A model generated the notes under the pieces. The model ran no database searches. It had not been told where the DNA came from and saw only the letters and a list, made by a program, of their open reading frames with translations. From the NCBI GenBank assembly GCA_009733775.1, contig WOGZ01000059.1:1-64000 (forward strand): a stretch of 64,000 bases of DNA, written 5' to 3'. Source of the stretch: Alectoria sarmentosa (taxonomy: Eukaryota; Ascomycota; Lecanoromycetes; Lecanorales; Parmeliaceae). The position numbers and the translations under genes are program-made. Of this stretch, positions 34,658 through 45,470 are shown in pieces. The first letter of the stretch is position 1. Each line of letters begins with the position of its first letter.

Positions 34658-35145
34658 TCATGCCCCCACAAGCCCAACGCAACTACCCACTGACATCCTC
34701 ACACTCTCAACTCTCTTCCTGCACTGCCTGTCCAGCCCCCGCGCCTTCAACCCAAATTGCCTGAGCTTCGACGCCACCCTCGCCCCCCGATAGAGACAGG
34801 TGCTCCACAACCTCTCCCTTACCCCTATGCAGAGACCGCTGTTGCTGTTACTGGCAGTCACGAGCTCTGCGGACGAGAGCAGCCACGGATCATGATTATC
34901 GGCTTTGTGTTTTGGGAGAGAAGGGACGGAGATCCAGATTGCATAGGCCGCGATCTCGTTGGTGGAGGTGTCAGTGACTTTGAGGTAGTGTTTCGAGGGG
35001 CCAGATGCAGAGAAGGCGAAGGTGGCGAGGTGGGCTTGTGCTAGATCGTTGGCGTCCTCTGGGACACAGAGGCTCATGATGAGGGGCATAATAGTTGTTG
35101 AAGTTGTTGCCCAGGTTGGCACCCTGCAAGTGAGATTGGACTGGC
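34658..35145 (-). pseudogene. Possible GNAT acetyltransferase relic
   Basis: Within a longer open minus frame (35485-34658), only the part from about 35130 looks like protein with ancestry. There is a first strand and helix (MSLCVPEDANDLAQAHLATFAF) followed directly by GPSKHYLKVTDTSTNEIAAYAIW, which matches the way fungal GNAT proteins begin. The 40-50 residues that normally separate these parts are absent. The acetyl-CoA loop (Q/RxxGxG/A) is not in frame, although a second minus frame holds a poor GAGAGQ-like string. I read this as a deleted, shifted remnant. It may be wholly spurious. Confidence 0.38.
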
Positions 35146-35691
35146 TCTTAGATGTCTTCTCTGAACAGGCTGATTGCGGTACGAAGCGATGAGATTGCGG
35201 GGACCCAATTGCATGGGTTGACTCTGGAAGTACTCCGTAGACGTTGGCAGCATACCTAGAGATGGATGAGGGAATTGGGCGGCTATAGTAGATTCGCAAA
35301 GATGTTGTTGGGTAGAGCGCTTCGTCTCTTCTAAACCAAATACGCGCCCATCCCACATCATACTCCCGCTCTTTCCTTCTCGATTCGCTGGCTGGTAGAC
35401 AATCCTGGGGAAAGACCTTGCAAGAAGCTTTCATGTGGGGAAATAGAGATTTATGGAATCGCAAAGTGCGGGTTGAAGATTTCAAAAATCATTCCTGAAC
35501 AGGGGAGGAATGCATGAGACATATTGCTAGCCTGGTTGTAGATCAAGTCGAACACCCGCGTAAGATAGATAGAAGAGAAGCAAACCTCATCTTGGGAAGT
35601 GGCGTCATCTTTGTAGAGTGGATAGATTGCACTTTCGCCTGCCCATTCATCGTCTTGATGCCCTCTAAGATTAATGGTACTGTTTGAAAAC
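35146..35691. other. Interval with no supportable gene
   Basis: Between the GNAT relic and the secreted-protein gene. Holds TACTCCGTAG at 35231-35240, a motif seen repeatedly in this window, and presumably the promoter of the gene at 35692. Confidence 0.45.
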
Positions 35692-36575
35692 ATGCCAAGC
35701 TTGAATTGTCACAGCGTACAAAGGCTTCTCCTTGTCACCTCGCTCATATGGACCTTAGCTTTTGGTGTTCCGCTCAGCGTCGACCGGGCGCCCTCAGAGT
35801 CACTGGTCAAACGGAGCCCCTTTTTCGTAGGACCTCCATCTTGCCTTTCAGTCTTCGCCAATTCGATCATCAGACAGGTCACTGTCCTGGACTACCTCCT
35901 CAAGATCCACAATATTATCCCCGAAAAATCTTCATGCAGCCTCGGAAAGTGGCGAATGATGGCACAGTGGAATCCTTCCAGTCTATCGATCACTGGGGTC
36001 AGGTAGAGTACATCAACGATGTGAAAGGCCTCTGCGATCAAGCTGGCTGCCAATGCGTTGGACCGGTGATTGATTGCAACAAAGTCGAGAGCCATTTTTT
36101 CGAGCCGGCGATGGCAGCCGAATACGCAGAACTCTACTTCCACACCTGTGAATGTTTAGCCGTGCCCGAGACAGAAAATGTCACGAACGCCACGAATCAG
36201 ATCGATCTTGGGGAAGGTAGAGTGGTGATTCTTCCTGAGAGTCTCCAAAATCAAACGACTCGGCTCAATCCAGACGGTGCAGTGCAACCTGAAACTTGTC
36301 TTGCCGGGGAAGTAGCGGGATGGACGTTCAAAGGATTGGCGGATCATGCTTGCTGCTCAGGCTACTCATTCAACGTGATGAGCGCGCAAGAAGCGTTCAT
36401 GCTTATGGCTTTCCGTATATTAGTGATATCATCGCTGATATCGTTACCATCGGTGTCTATTTGTCCCTGCCAGGCTCTCCGAAGTCTGGCTGACAAGTGT
36501 TGGATGATGTATAAGTATCTGAAATCCGTTCATAAAGAGATGTCGTGGAGGAAGCTTGAGACAAAACGTGAATGA
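35692..36575 (+). CDS. Secreted Cys-containing proprotein with Kex2-type site, two exons
   Basis: Exons 35692-35826 and 35874-36575 (47-nt intron, GTAGGA...CAG, phase 0) give 278 aa. Start choice: ATG 35692 opens a signal peptide (basic short n-region, then LLLVTSLIWTLAFG); an in-frame ATG 18 bases upstream is possible. A short propeptide ends in VKR (about 40-42), followed by the mature N terminus SPFFTGHCPG. The mature part contains several Cys (CDQAGCQC, CNK, CECL, CLAG, HACCSGY) and N-glycosylation sites (NVT, NAT, NQT), so it probably folds in the ER with disulfides. After CCSGYSF the frame has a hydrophobic stretch (MLMAFRILVISSLISL) and a basic tail. This may be a membrane anchor or indicate a missed intron. 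I recognise no family. Confidence 0.68.
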
Positions 36576-37604
36576 AGAGTCCATGTGATCATGGGATTTA
36601 GGCCAACTGCAAAACGAATTCAACAAAACTTCCACCGAGCAGTAACAGTAAATAGAGCTGCTTGACGCTTGAGCTGTAGCTAGAGAGCTCCACCTGTAAT
36701 GCAGCTTCCACAGTCTGAGAGTTATCCATCTGATTTTCTCAATCAGAAGAGCGTGGCTGTAGATACATGCTCGACCAAGTTCCAATGTTGCCGTCCAGGC
36801 GGTCAGTACTCGGGTTCTAATTTCTCGCTTTGCGTTTAATTTGATTGTGAGGAAGGATGAGCAAAGTATGGAAGCATGATTAAGGGATGTGAAGGCGTCA
36901 GGCTTGACAACCCAGATGGCTTTCGCGGTAGGCTTCAGAACTTGTCATGTTAAGATCATCCGCTCATTGAGCAAGTCATCCTCTTCCTATCAATAGTTGA
37001 TACATATCGCATCGTTCATCATCAGCCATATGAAATCGAAAAAGTGAGGAAAAAGCTCTTCTTCTCAAAACACGATTGATACGCTATTTCCATCCCACTA
37101 CACCCTTATCAAGTCTAGCTCAGCCTTACATTTAGATATCCCACAAAATTTCGCCCACCTCTTCTCTTTTTCTTCTTCGTGCGGCGGTACGACTTCTACC
37201 TCGTGTTGCCTGGTCATCTTACTCCGTGATGGAACCAGGCGTCAGTTGTACCACAGAGTGTTGAATTGCACGTCGGTCATGATCCCGGACAGGCTCTATC
37301 CGTTGAAATACTACACCCTATCCAATATGGGAATGGGAGAGCTGAGGGTGAAGACTGAACAGACCTTGGGTCCAAAGGCTGAGGCTTTGGAGTGGTGAGC
37401 TTATTGATGCTCGTTGCTGGTCGTTGATTGAGGGAGAAGACTCTTGTTACGGGGAATCATGCTTGCGAGAGATGGAGCAAATGGGATTCTGGGGAGGTTG
37501 TCAGTGAATTTGGCACGTACCTACCAAATGCAAGACCTTGCTTGCTTTGCATCGCTCGTGCTCGCAAACGTCAAAAACTATTTCGGATCTTATGCATTTA
37601 GTCA
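36576..37604. other. Interval with no supportable gene
   Basis: About 1 kb holding the 3' ends of two convergent genes. No frame has supportable coding character. Confidence 0.55.
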
Positions 37605-38761
37605 TCAATCATGTTCTCCGACTTTCTCAAGTTTCCCTTGATCTCTCTTCTCTCCCGTCTCGCCCACGATCCTTATCCTATCGATCCTCACTTTCTCTCC
37701 ATTCCCTTCACCGTTCACAATGAACACCACTAACGACGTAACATTCTGAAACTTCACGAAACGTAGCTCCACCTTTGCAGTCCCGGTCTTCTCGTTCCAA
37801 TCTCGAGGATTCAGCGTAATAGTCTGCGTAGCTGTCAAGTCTTCTGCCTCATCGAACCCGAGTACGTGCGCGCGATTCGAATAGATTTGGATGGTCTTCG
37901 GTCGCATGGGAGGCTCGTCGTCGTCTCTGGCCGGTAAGGATGTGATGTGCAGCGTGTGAACCTTCAGCGTCGACATGAATGGGACGTAGAGCATGAGCTG
38001 CTCATCCGTATCACTCTCCACCCAATCCTTCTCCTCTTCACCATTCGAGGGCCCCTTCCCTTTACCTTTCCCACTGTCCAGCGAGGACGGCTTTCTGTTG
38101 TCGAAGAGCGTTCTCGCGGTGCCACATTCGCTGTCCGAGTTCAGTAGGTCGAGGCCTCGAACATCAACTTGATCCGTCACGTCGCTGTATCCCTTGGGCA
38201 GACTCGCAGCCGTCCAGGATGCTGAACTACTACTACTTGTCTCCCCAAATCCGTTCGCACCATCTGAATCTGCTTCTGCTGAAAGCTTCTTCACCACAGC
38301 CTGAAGCTTTCGTGGGTCGGCTCCTTTTATGCTTTCCACAATTTCGGTGTTCTTGAATATGATGAAGGTAGGGAGACTAAGAGGCCAACCATTACTTATG
38401 CGTCCCTGAAATCGACCGGATATGCTGTCACCTACGCTGTAACTCCGTACTGTTGTGCAACTTCCCGCTGTTGCTCAGTGTCGACTCTAGCGAACGTGAT
38501 CTTGTTTGATCGAGAAAGCTGCGCGGAAAGCTGCTCGTAGATTGGGGCTATCTGCTTGCACGGCCCACACCAATCCGCATAGACTGTACGAGACCGAATC
38601 AGAATATCATCTCTATAGCAAGCTTCTTGGAGTGAGGGGCCCTCAGGTAGCAGTGTTAGGTGGGGTGAAGGAGCTTGCTTACAATCTGTGACCACTATCT
38701 TGGAGGATTGAAGTAGACTATCAAACTGGCTTTTCGAGCCTATCTGCACTGTTTTAGACAT
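37605..38761 (-). CDS. Thioredoxin-like protein with C-terminal PITH domain (Txl1 / TXNL1 type)
   Basis: Exons 38761-38683, 38583-38436 and 38376-37605 sum to 999 nt, 332 aa. Introns are 99 and 59 nt. Residues 1-110 are a thioredoxin fold with active site DFYADWCGPCKQ (C32, C35) and the cis-Pro loop ALPTFIIFK. A Ser-rich linker follows. Residues about 150-320 are the PITH domain (VDVRGLDLLNSDSE..., LMLYVPFMSTLKVHTL, PKTIQIYSNRAHVLGFDEAED, VELRFVKFQNVTSLVVFI). Known: TXNL1-type proteins bind the regulatory particle of the 26S proteasome through PITH. A role as a proteasome-linked reductase is therefore likely. It is divergent from DPH6 with 566 bp between the starts. Confidence 0.94.
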
Positions 38762-39327
38762 CCTGATCCCAGGGGTTTTTATTGTTATTGTACAGAATCG
38801 AATGCCAGATTGCTTGATGAACGAATTATTAATACACCTTTTGCGGGAAGCGTCAAATGTCTTGGCGCTCGGATAAGGTTCTTGGCGGAGTAACATGTTC
38901 TCTGTGATTCTCTTTCAAGCCCAGATACAGTACAGGCAATGTCGGGTATGGGCCCATCTTGTGAATGACTTGATGCCTCAAAGATGATCCACTGGAATGG
39001 TTCAAGCCCTAGAACGATTCTAATCAATTTCACATGAGGGAAACGAATTGGGCAAACTGACCATTTCACCGATAAAATTGACAATCCCAAGATAGCCATG
39101 TCTTCATAATATATGTACCCAGTCTACTTGATTTTGTTTGTCCGCCGGTCATTAGGTCTGAAGCCAGGCTTCATTTGTCTTCATTTGTCTTCGTCTTCTC
39201 GGCACCTTTTTTGTCAAGAGGGTGACCCTCTGAAGATAGCAATACCAAAGGTGCATTCTGGGTAGATGCTGCTACCCATTGCTATGTACAGGAGTCCTGT
39301 TCCTTGAAGTATTTCTCTTTCTACAAC
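38762..39327. promoter_or_regulatory. Divergent promoter region of the thioredoxin-PITH gene and DPH6
   Basis: Holds both 5' regions and no gene. A short direct repeat CTTCATTTGT occurs twice in tandem (about 39170-39190). No clear TATA box is visible. Confidence 0.6.
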
Positions 39328-41532
39328 ATGGGTGATAATCTTAAATCATTCGATGTCATTGGTCTCGTATCCGGTGGGAAGGACTCTTTCTTTTCATTGC
39401 TACACTGTCTAGCCAACACTCATCGGGTTGTCGCCCTCGCGAATTTGTATCCGCCAGAGGAATTGTCTTTGGGAAAACCTTCAAGAGATCTTAACAGCTA
39501 TATGTACCAAACTGCTGGTCACGGACTTATGCCCCTCTATTCAGACGCGCTGGGACTACCAGTATTTCGTCAGGAGATAGTTGGCTCAGCATTTAACCCG
39601 TCAAAAGTCTACGAATATGTTGTAGATAATCAAAAAGATTTCCAACGAGTTGACGAGACAGAGGGTTTGATGCCACTCCTTCGCAGAGTCCTTCACAAGT
39701 ATCCACACGCAAACGCAGTCTGCTCCGGCGCAATACTCAGTACCTACCAGCGCACCCGGATCGAGTCTGTAGCTCGACGCCTCAACCTTGTCCCGCTGAA
39801 CTACTTATGGCAGTATCCTTCTCTCCCTCCACCATCACCTGGCGGTTTACTCGATGACATGGCGGCTGTTGGCTTTGATGTCCGTATCGTGAAGGTCGCT
39901 TCTGGCGGGCTGGAAAAAGAATTGCTGTGGCAGAATTTGATGGATCGAAAGGTAAGAGCAAGGGTCGAAAAGGGTATGCGGAGATTTGGAGGTAGTATTC
40001 TAGGTGAGGGCGGGGAGTACGAAACCTTCGTTATAAAGGGACCGATGGGAGTGTTCAAGAAAAATATCATGATCGGCGACCAAGAGATGTGGATAGAACA
40101 GGGTGGTGGTGGTGAGGCATGGTTGGCGTTCAAAGAACATGCCGGAATCATAGTCACCAACGACCGTAGCGAGCCTGCGGACGGTCAAGAGTGGAAAACC
40201 TCACCGCGAACCATCGGGGTATGGGATGGGGAGTTCGAAGAATTGTTTCGCCACCTGAGAGGCAAACCGCCCTTTATCACTGGTCAAGCAAAGCCCGAGA
40301 ATACAATTCAAAGCCAAGTCACTGGTCAAACGAAGGCCGAAAATCCGAGCAAAGGTCCAGACCATTGGGAAACAAAACCTGTCATCTTCAGAACCCAAAA
40401 TATGCTCACAATATCTAACATGACATCTCATGCGCCAGCGAACAATGTCACGGACCAGATGTCAGACATAAATTCGCGCTTACTTGGAATCCTTGCGGAA
40501 AACAACCGCTCAACAGCCGATGTCATCTTCACTACCATTCTGCTCCGGTCAATGGCAGATTTTCCAGCTCTTAATGGTATTTATGGGCAAATATTCACGA
40601 AGCCAAACCCGCCCGCTCGAGTGACTGTAGCATGTGGAGATTCTCTGCCAGACAGAGTGAGCGTGATGGTCTCATTTGTCGTAAATCTGGGCGCTCTTGC
40701 GGCTCGAGACGGTCTGCATGTTCAATCAAGATCGTACTGGGCCCCTGCCAATATCGGGCCTTACTCGCAAGCGATTTCCGTGCCAATAAACGACGAAAAT
40801 GGCTCGGCTATGGTGTATGTTGCAGGACAAATACCCTTGGTACCGGCATCGATGGAGATATTAAATCAGATGAATAGTGAAACTAAGAATGAAACGGAAT
40901 TGTTTCAGAAGCGGGCATGCTTGGCCCTGCAACATTTATGGCGGATCGGGAAAGCCATGAGTGTAAGTTGGTGGACAGGAGGCATCGCTTTCATCACTGG
41001 TGAAATCGACGTGCGAATAAAAGCAATAATAGCCTGGGAAATTTGGAAAGGGGTGCATCAGAAGGAGCTGTGGGAGCAAGACGAAGTGGAAGAGGATAGC
41101 CTGGACCCATGGGACAAGAAGTACGGTGGCTTGGGAAGTCTTACGAGAGACGAGGCAGAAGTCCAATCCTTGCCAGACCTTGCGCGGCTCTCATGCTCCC
41201 CATCTATCCAACCACCTGGTTTCTTTGCGGTTCAAGTGGACGAGCTACCGCGTGGTTGCGATATCGAATGGCAGGGCCTTGGGAGTACGAATCCGTATGT
41301 CGATCTCGTCTCATATGTGATAATATCTTCGATATCGTCAGACGAAGAGTTCCGCTCGATACTATCGGCGACTTTAGAGGAGTTGACACCTCCTCAGCTA
41401 CAACAAGCAACGATTTATACCCAACGAACAGCATTACTTAGCGGTCTCAACGTCCAAGTTGTTCCCTGCAGCGCCGTCTACGGACCGGAAGGCAAAGAGG
41501 TGGCTGCGGGAATAGTCCTTCAACAAGCTTAG
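39328..41532 (+). CDS. DPH6: Diphthine-ammonia ligase Dph6 fused to two RidA-like domains
   Basis: Single exon, 734 aa, starting at the first ATG of the frame. Residues 8-230 form the adenine-nucleotide alpha-hydrolase domain with the PP-loop SGGKDS (15-20), HANAVCSGAILSTYQRTR, and the GEGGEYETFVI block. These are the marks of the diphthine-amidating enzyme. A spacer follows. Then come two YjgF/RidA-type domains (about 365-450 and 480-730), including SRSYWAPANIGPYSQAISV and VYVAGQIPLVP. The same fusion is known from yeast Dph6. It catalyses the last step of diphthamide synthesis, using ATP and ammonium to amidate diphthine on elongation factor 2. What the RidA domains add is not settled. Confidence 0.94.
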   Translation: MGDNLKSFDVIGLVSGGKDSFFSLLHCLANTHRVVALANLYPPEELSLGKPSRDLNSYMYQTAGHGLMPLYSDALGLPVFRQEIVGSAFNPSKVYEYVVDNQKDFQRVDETEGLMPLLRRVLHKYPHANAVCSGAILSTYQRTRIESVARRLNLVPLNYLWQYPSLPPPSPGGLLDDMAAVGFDVRIVKVASGGLEKELLWQNLMDRKVRARVEKGMRRFGGSILGEGGEYETFVIKGPMGVFKKNIMIGDQEMWIEQGGGGEAWLAFKEHAGIIVTNDRSEPADGQEWKTSPRTIGVWDGEFEELFRHLRGKPPFITGQAKPENTIQSQVTGQTKAENPSKGPDHWETKPVIFRTQNMLTISNMTSHAPANNVTDQMSDINSRLLGILAENNRSTADVIFTTILLRSMADFPALNGIYGQIFTKPNPPARVTVACGDSLPDRVSVMVSFVVNLGALAARDGLHVQSRSYWAPANIGPYSQAISVPINDENGSAMVYVAGQIPLVPASMEILNQMNSETKNETELFQKRACLALQHLWRIGKAMSVSWWTGGIAFITGEIDVRIKAIIAWEIWKGVHQKELWEQDEVEEDSLDPWDKKYGGLGSLTRDEAEVQSLPDLARLSCSPSIQPPGFFAVQVDELPRGCDIEWQGLGSTNPYVDLVSYVIISSISSDEEFRSILSATLEELTPPQLQQATIYTQRTALLSGLNVQVVPCSAVYGPEGKEVAAGIVLQQA

Positions 41533-41896
41533 GCATTACCCGACTCCCTTTATAGGAGCAATAAATAGTCAAGGTCACAACCTTGAGGAATTGGAGCTCA
41601 GTATATAGATTCTTTCGAGAACTCAGATGCTATTCAGGACTAGTTCTGAGCCATAGTTGTCGACATGTAAAGTCCCAATTAGACCTAGCGTACTTCTTTC
41701 TGCCCTAATGCATGCCGACGTATTCGTAGGAAACATTAACGGTCCGCAAATTTAACACCTTCCAACATTGTCCTGTTCAGCTTTTGAGTGGCCGAACCGA
41801 CATTTCGCAGAATGGCAGTATCTCCATACCAGCAGCGCCATCAAAGCTACCATCCTCATCCACCAGAGAGCCCTGTTTGAGCATTCAGGACTCGAT
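41533..41896. other. Short intergenic stretch between DPH6 and SEC59
   Basis: 364 bp holding the DPH6 3' end and the SEC59 promoter. No ATG of the SEC59 frame precedes 41897. Confidence 0.6.
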
Positions 41897-44743
41897 ATGC
41901 CCCAGGCTCAAGCAGCTCTTCTGAAAGCGAACGCTGACGAAAACAATCCTCCGAATCGAGCTCCAAGGCTTTCACGTTCCCCTCATCCGTATATTAGACA
42001 GCAGAGCGACGTGCTCCAAGACAGTGGCAATGCCCTCGTCAGCCCAACCGTGGTCAATTCTTCTCTGAACCATGAAAAGAATGAATACACATACTTCGAC
42101 GCTGACCATCGGAAGAGACGGAAAGGTTCCTCCTCGCCGAGTGACAGTGGCACCGAAGCCGACGATGAGCGTGGACGTAGTTCATTACCAGGGTTACCTG
42201 CGCCGCCAGTCAGGCCAAGGAAAGGTCTCAAAGGCTCCAATGACTCGGCAACGGCGAGCCCATTACTTACACCCTCGTATCTGGACGCTGAATCCCGCAG
42301 ACTGGACTCGAAAGCACAAACCAAGCGATGGGGAAGCTTACAAAGTCCGAGTTGCGCTGATGAAGAGACCATCAAACTCAGACAAAAGTTCAACCAGAAA
42401 AGACGAGCAGAGCTTATACGGAGGGTCTCGGAAACCATCTTGATGGGGGTTGTTGGTTTTATCGCCTACAGCAATGATAGTGGATGGCCATCGCGCCTAT
42501 GCGCTGGAGGTCGTCTTCACACCAGCTTCCTTGAGTCGGAGTTCCGCCTCGGTCACGTCCCAATAGCACTTTTGAGCCATGCTGTCGTCTTACTGGGTCT
42601 CTATGCTCTCTACCCGATTCGGATCATGTATAAGAACCATGCTCTAAGTGTGTCCAACAATCGGTCTCGGTTTTACATTCACATTCCAGCAACATTTGAC
42701 CCAGCCCCATTACTCTACCCTATAGTCATTCCTGTCTTTGTGGCATTGTCGTTGATACATGCAGATTCGAGGCTCCTACTCCCCAACCTTGTCCTGAGCA
42801 TAGCCTCGATACCAAGCAAGATCATTCCATTTGGCAGTGTTCTACCATGGTATAGCTCTTGGCAATGGATCCTATCTACCACGCCTGTTTTGGCCTCTCA
42901 GGTATGGTACTTGAGCAGTGGTCAAGCTCCAAGTTTACTTGAACATGCTGTACCTGACCCACTCGATGCTGAGGCTCTGGTACTAATGTACCCGCTTCAT
43001 CAAGCTCTACTACCCACATTGGGATACCTAACTACGACAAGCCTCTTGCCTGCGGAACTGCAACTTCTCTCTGCTTCCATGATCAATCTACTTACGAACT
43101 CTTCATCACCTCAAGCTTCCATTCTGCAATCACTCATGTGGATAGGTGGTCTATCTGTCTTCATCCTATGTGGTAAGGTTCTCACCTGGGGAGTAGCGCT
43201 CGCACGTGTACCAAGCTGGCGCTTTCGACGGCCTAGAAACCATTACTGTGGAAAAAACGGTGTCATGTACAAAATGGACGAAATTATGAACAAAAGGCTC
43301 AACAAATGGGGCTTGATAACCATAGACTCTGAAGCTTCAGAAAGCGATGAGCCCCAGAAACGCTTCAATGCTCATCGTCGAAAGGGAAGTATGCAATTTC
43401 TCAACCCGTACACGCTCGAGAATGAGCCAACGGAAGATGGCAATTCAGCTCAGTACGCTTTGGAGGTGGCGATCTCCGCTTTAAAGGATCAGAGACAGCC
43501 AGTAATTCCTGGAGCAAACGGCACAATTAAAAATCCCCGAAAGGCGATGGAACGGCAACGTCGATATACTCTACCTTCATACATTGGTTTGCCTCTAGGA
43601 AACCCGTCGAAAATGACTCTCAAACGTAGTAGAAGGTCTCCAATCTCGTCCGCGAAGTCTTGGTCGTTTCGCTCCCTGACTAAAGCCCAGGCGACTGTCA
43701 TGAAATGGTTGTTCGCACTCTATGTTTATGCTGCAGTAATTGCGGTCATTTCTCTTGCTATCAAGCCCTACGTTAGCCGCGAAGCTTTGCACGGGCAAGA
43801 ACCGGTAGGTTGGGCTCTCGGCTACTTACTCGGAGACGTACCTCTGTCCAGATACCTAGTGGCTGAATGGAGCCTCGAGCACTGGATATTATTGCCGAAA
43901 GGAACTCGTATTCATTCGACGCTCGACATCCACAGTTGGAGGAAGCTGGTTCAATCTGAAAACCTAGGTGCCGCCAACCTACGATTGCTGATCTGCGCTT
44001 ACTGTCTCAGCATCATCATCGCTGGCTTAAATGTTGTGCTTCGCCTCAGTACTGTAGCTGACGTCGACACACGACGTAAGGTCTTCCACGGAATGATGGT
44101 GGTCATGTTCTTGCCTACGATTTTCGTTGACCCCGCATTTGTCTCGCTTGCGCTGATACTCATTCTGGCCGTTTTTCTCCTTCTCGACCTATTCCGAGCA
44201 TCACAGCTGCCTCCACTTTCGAAGCCGTTGACCAACTTTTTGGCACCATATGTTGATGGCAGAGACCATCGAGGTCCTGTCATCGTATCTCACATCTTCC
44301 TGTTGATCGGGTGTGCAATACCTCTCTGGCTGTCTCTTGCAGCTATTGAGCGTACAGGAGACGCCCCTTGGCAAGGATGGGATGTATCGCGACGAGAACT
44401 TAGTATGATCAGTGGAGTGGTCTGCGTCGGCATGGGAGATGCAGCGGCGTCATTGATTGGGCGACGCTATGGACGCCGAAGATGGTGCTGGAGTGGAGGC
44501 AAGAGCTTTGAAGGCAGCTTCGCGTTTGCTGTGGCTGTGGTCTTAGGCCTGAGTTTTGCGAGGCTGTGGCTCCTGTTAGGAGGCTGGGCTGGGGATAGTG
44601 GAGACTCATGGGTTACGACCTTGGCAAAAGCCTCTATTGCCGCTACAGGGGCAAGTCTCACGGAGGCAGTGTTGACCGGCGGCAATGACAATGTCATTGT
44701 GCCCATCATCCTTTGGCTTTTGGTTCGAGGCTTGAGGATGTGA
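41897..44743 (+). CDS. SEC59: Dolichol kinase (Sec59 family)
   Basis: Single exon, 948 aa. The first 160 residues are hydrophilic, Ser/Pro- and Lys/Arg-rich, and probably cytosolic. They are followed by more than ten hydrophobic segments. The catalytic CTP-binding region is in the last third: VDTRRKVFHGMMVVMFLP, LLDLFRASQLPPLSKPL, the loop VDGRDHRGPVIVSHIFLL, GVVCVGMGDAAASLIGRRYGRRRW, GGKSFEGSFAF and the ending TGGNDNVIVPIILWLLVR. Known: dolichol kinase makes dolichyl phosphate in the ER membrane, the carrier for N-glycans, O-mannose and GPI anchors. The product is longer than yeast Sec59 because of the N-terminal extension and a loop near 500-620, as is usual in filamentous fungi. Confidence 0.94.
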   Translation: MPQAQAALLKANADENNPPNRAPRLSRSPHPYIRQQSDVLQDSGNALVSPTVVNSSLNHEKNEYTYFDADHRKRRKGSSSPSDSGTEADDERGRSSLPGLPAPPVRPRKGLKGSNDSATASPLLTPSYLDAESRRLDSKAQTKRWGSLQSPSCADEETIKLRQKFNQKRRAELIRRVSETILMGVVGFIAYSNDSGWPSRLCAGGRLHTSFLESEFRLGHVPIALLSHAVVLLGLYALYPIRIMYKNHALSVSNNRSRFYIHIPATFDPAPLLYPIVIPVFVALSLIHADSRLLLPNLVLSIASIPSKIIPFGSVLPWYSSWQWILSTTPVLASQVWYLSSGQAPSLLEHAVPDPLDAEALVLMYPLHQALLPTLGYLTTTSLLPAELQLLSASMINLLTNSSSPQASILQSLMWIGGLSVFILCGKVLTWGVALARVPSWRFRRPRNHYCGKNGVMYKMDEIMNKRLNKWGLITIDSEASESDEPQKRFNAHRRKGSMQFLNPYTLENEPTEDGNSAQYALEVAISALKDQRQPVIPGANGTIKNPRKAMERQRRYTLPSYIGLPLGNPSKMTLKRSRRSPISSAKSWSFRSLTKAQATVMKWLFALYVYAAVIAVISLAIKPYVSREALHGQEPVGWALGYLLGDVPLSRYLVAEWSLEHWILLPKGTRIHSTLDIHSWRKLVQSENLGAANLRLLICAYCLSIIIAGLNVVLRLSTVADVDTRRKVFHGMMVVMFLPTIFVDPAFVSLALILILAVFLLLDLFRASQLPPLSKPLTNFLAPYVDGRDHRGPVIVSHIFLLIGCAIPLWLSLAAIERTGDAPWQGWDVSRRELSMISGVVCVGMGDAAASLIGRRYGRRRWCWSGGKSFEGSFAFAVAVVLGLSFARLWLLLGGWAGDSGDSWVTTLAKASIAATGASLTEAVLTGGNDNVIVPIILWLLVRGLRM

Positions 44744-45450
44744 GTGATTAGTTTTGCTCGATTTAGCGATGGGCGTTTGGGTGGAGGATTCTGGCGAAGG
44801 GGTGGTAGCCTTGATCAGGCAGACTCCTCGGCCGAGGCAACACGGGAAACTCATGTTATATAGGCAAGATACACTGACCTATCAGCTACGTACATATTCA
44901 GCAAGGGCTCTCTGATCTTGCATTGCTCCGTTATTTGCGTCAAAGCTAAGCTGGGAGAATTGGAAGCGAAGAGAAGGAAGATCCTTCCTGTCAGCCTGGC
45001 TTTGGGGTGCGGGGACCATGGCCAATTCGGTCAGCCTGATGGAAAGTGGTTGGCTGTCGCAGCCTGACAGGATCCAAATCCCCAATGCAGCCAAAAAGTT
45101 TAAGACTGAGCTTACTCGGTATCGTGAAGCGAATGAGATTGGTTGACATTGTTATGGACAAAGCAGCACAAAGACTGCTGAAACGCCCTGTTTGATAGGT
45201 AGCGCTCATCCTTTACTGTCCAGAGCATCAAACTGCACCCGAGCAAAGCAGAGTCAAACATGGACACGCATCCTCTTGCTCAAATATGCAACAGAGTAAT
45301 TGTTTGAATACTGTCAATGGCCCGTGCGGTAGAATACATGGTGACATGCTTGAAACAGGTGTAACAGGGCTTGTAGAGCATTGTGATGGATCTTCTCTTA
45401 TCGGTCCTTAGCGGCTTCTGATAAGAAGTGAAGCGGGCGCCTATTGTCTA

Positions 45451-45470
45451 TCAGATCAGATCAGATCAGA
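45451..45470. repeat. Tandem pentamer (TCAGA)4
   Basis: Four exact copies of TCAGA. It lies about 790 bp upstream of the ATG1 start and so in its promoter. Confidence 0.9.

Noticed and set aside
35146..35485. Upstream third of the 275-codon minus frame around the GNAT relic
   Set aside because: Only the part below about 35145 resembles GNAT. The rest has no ancestry that I can see.
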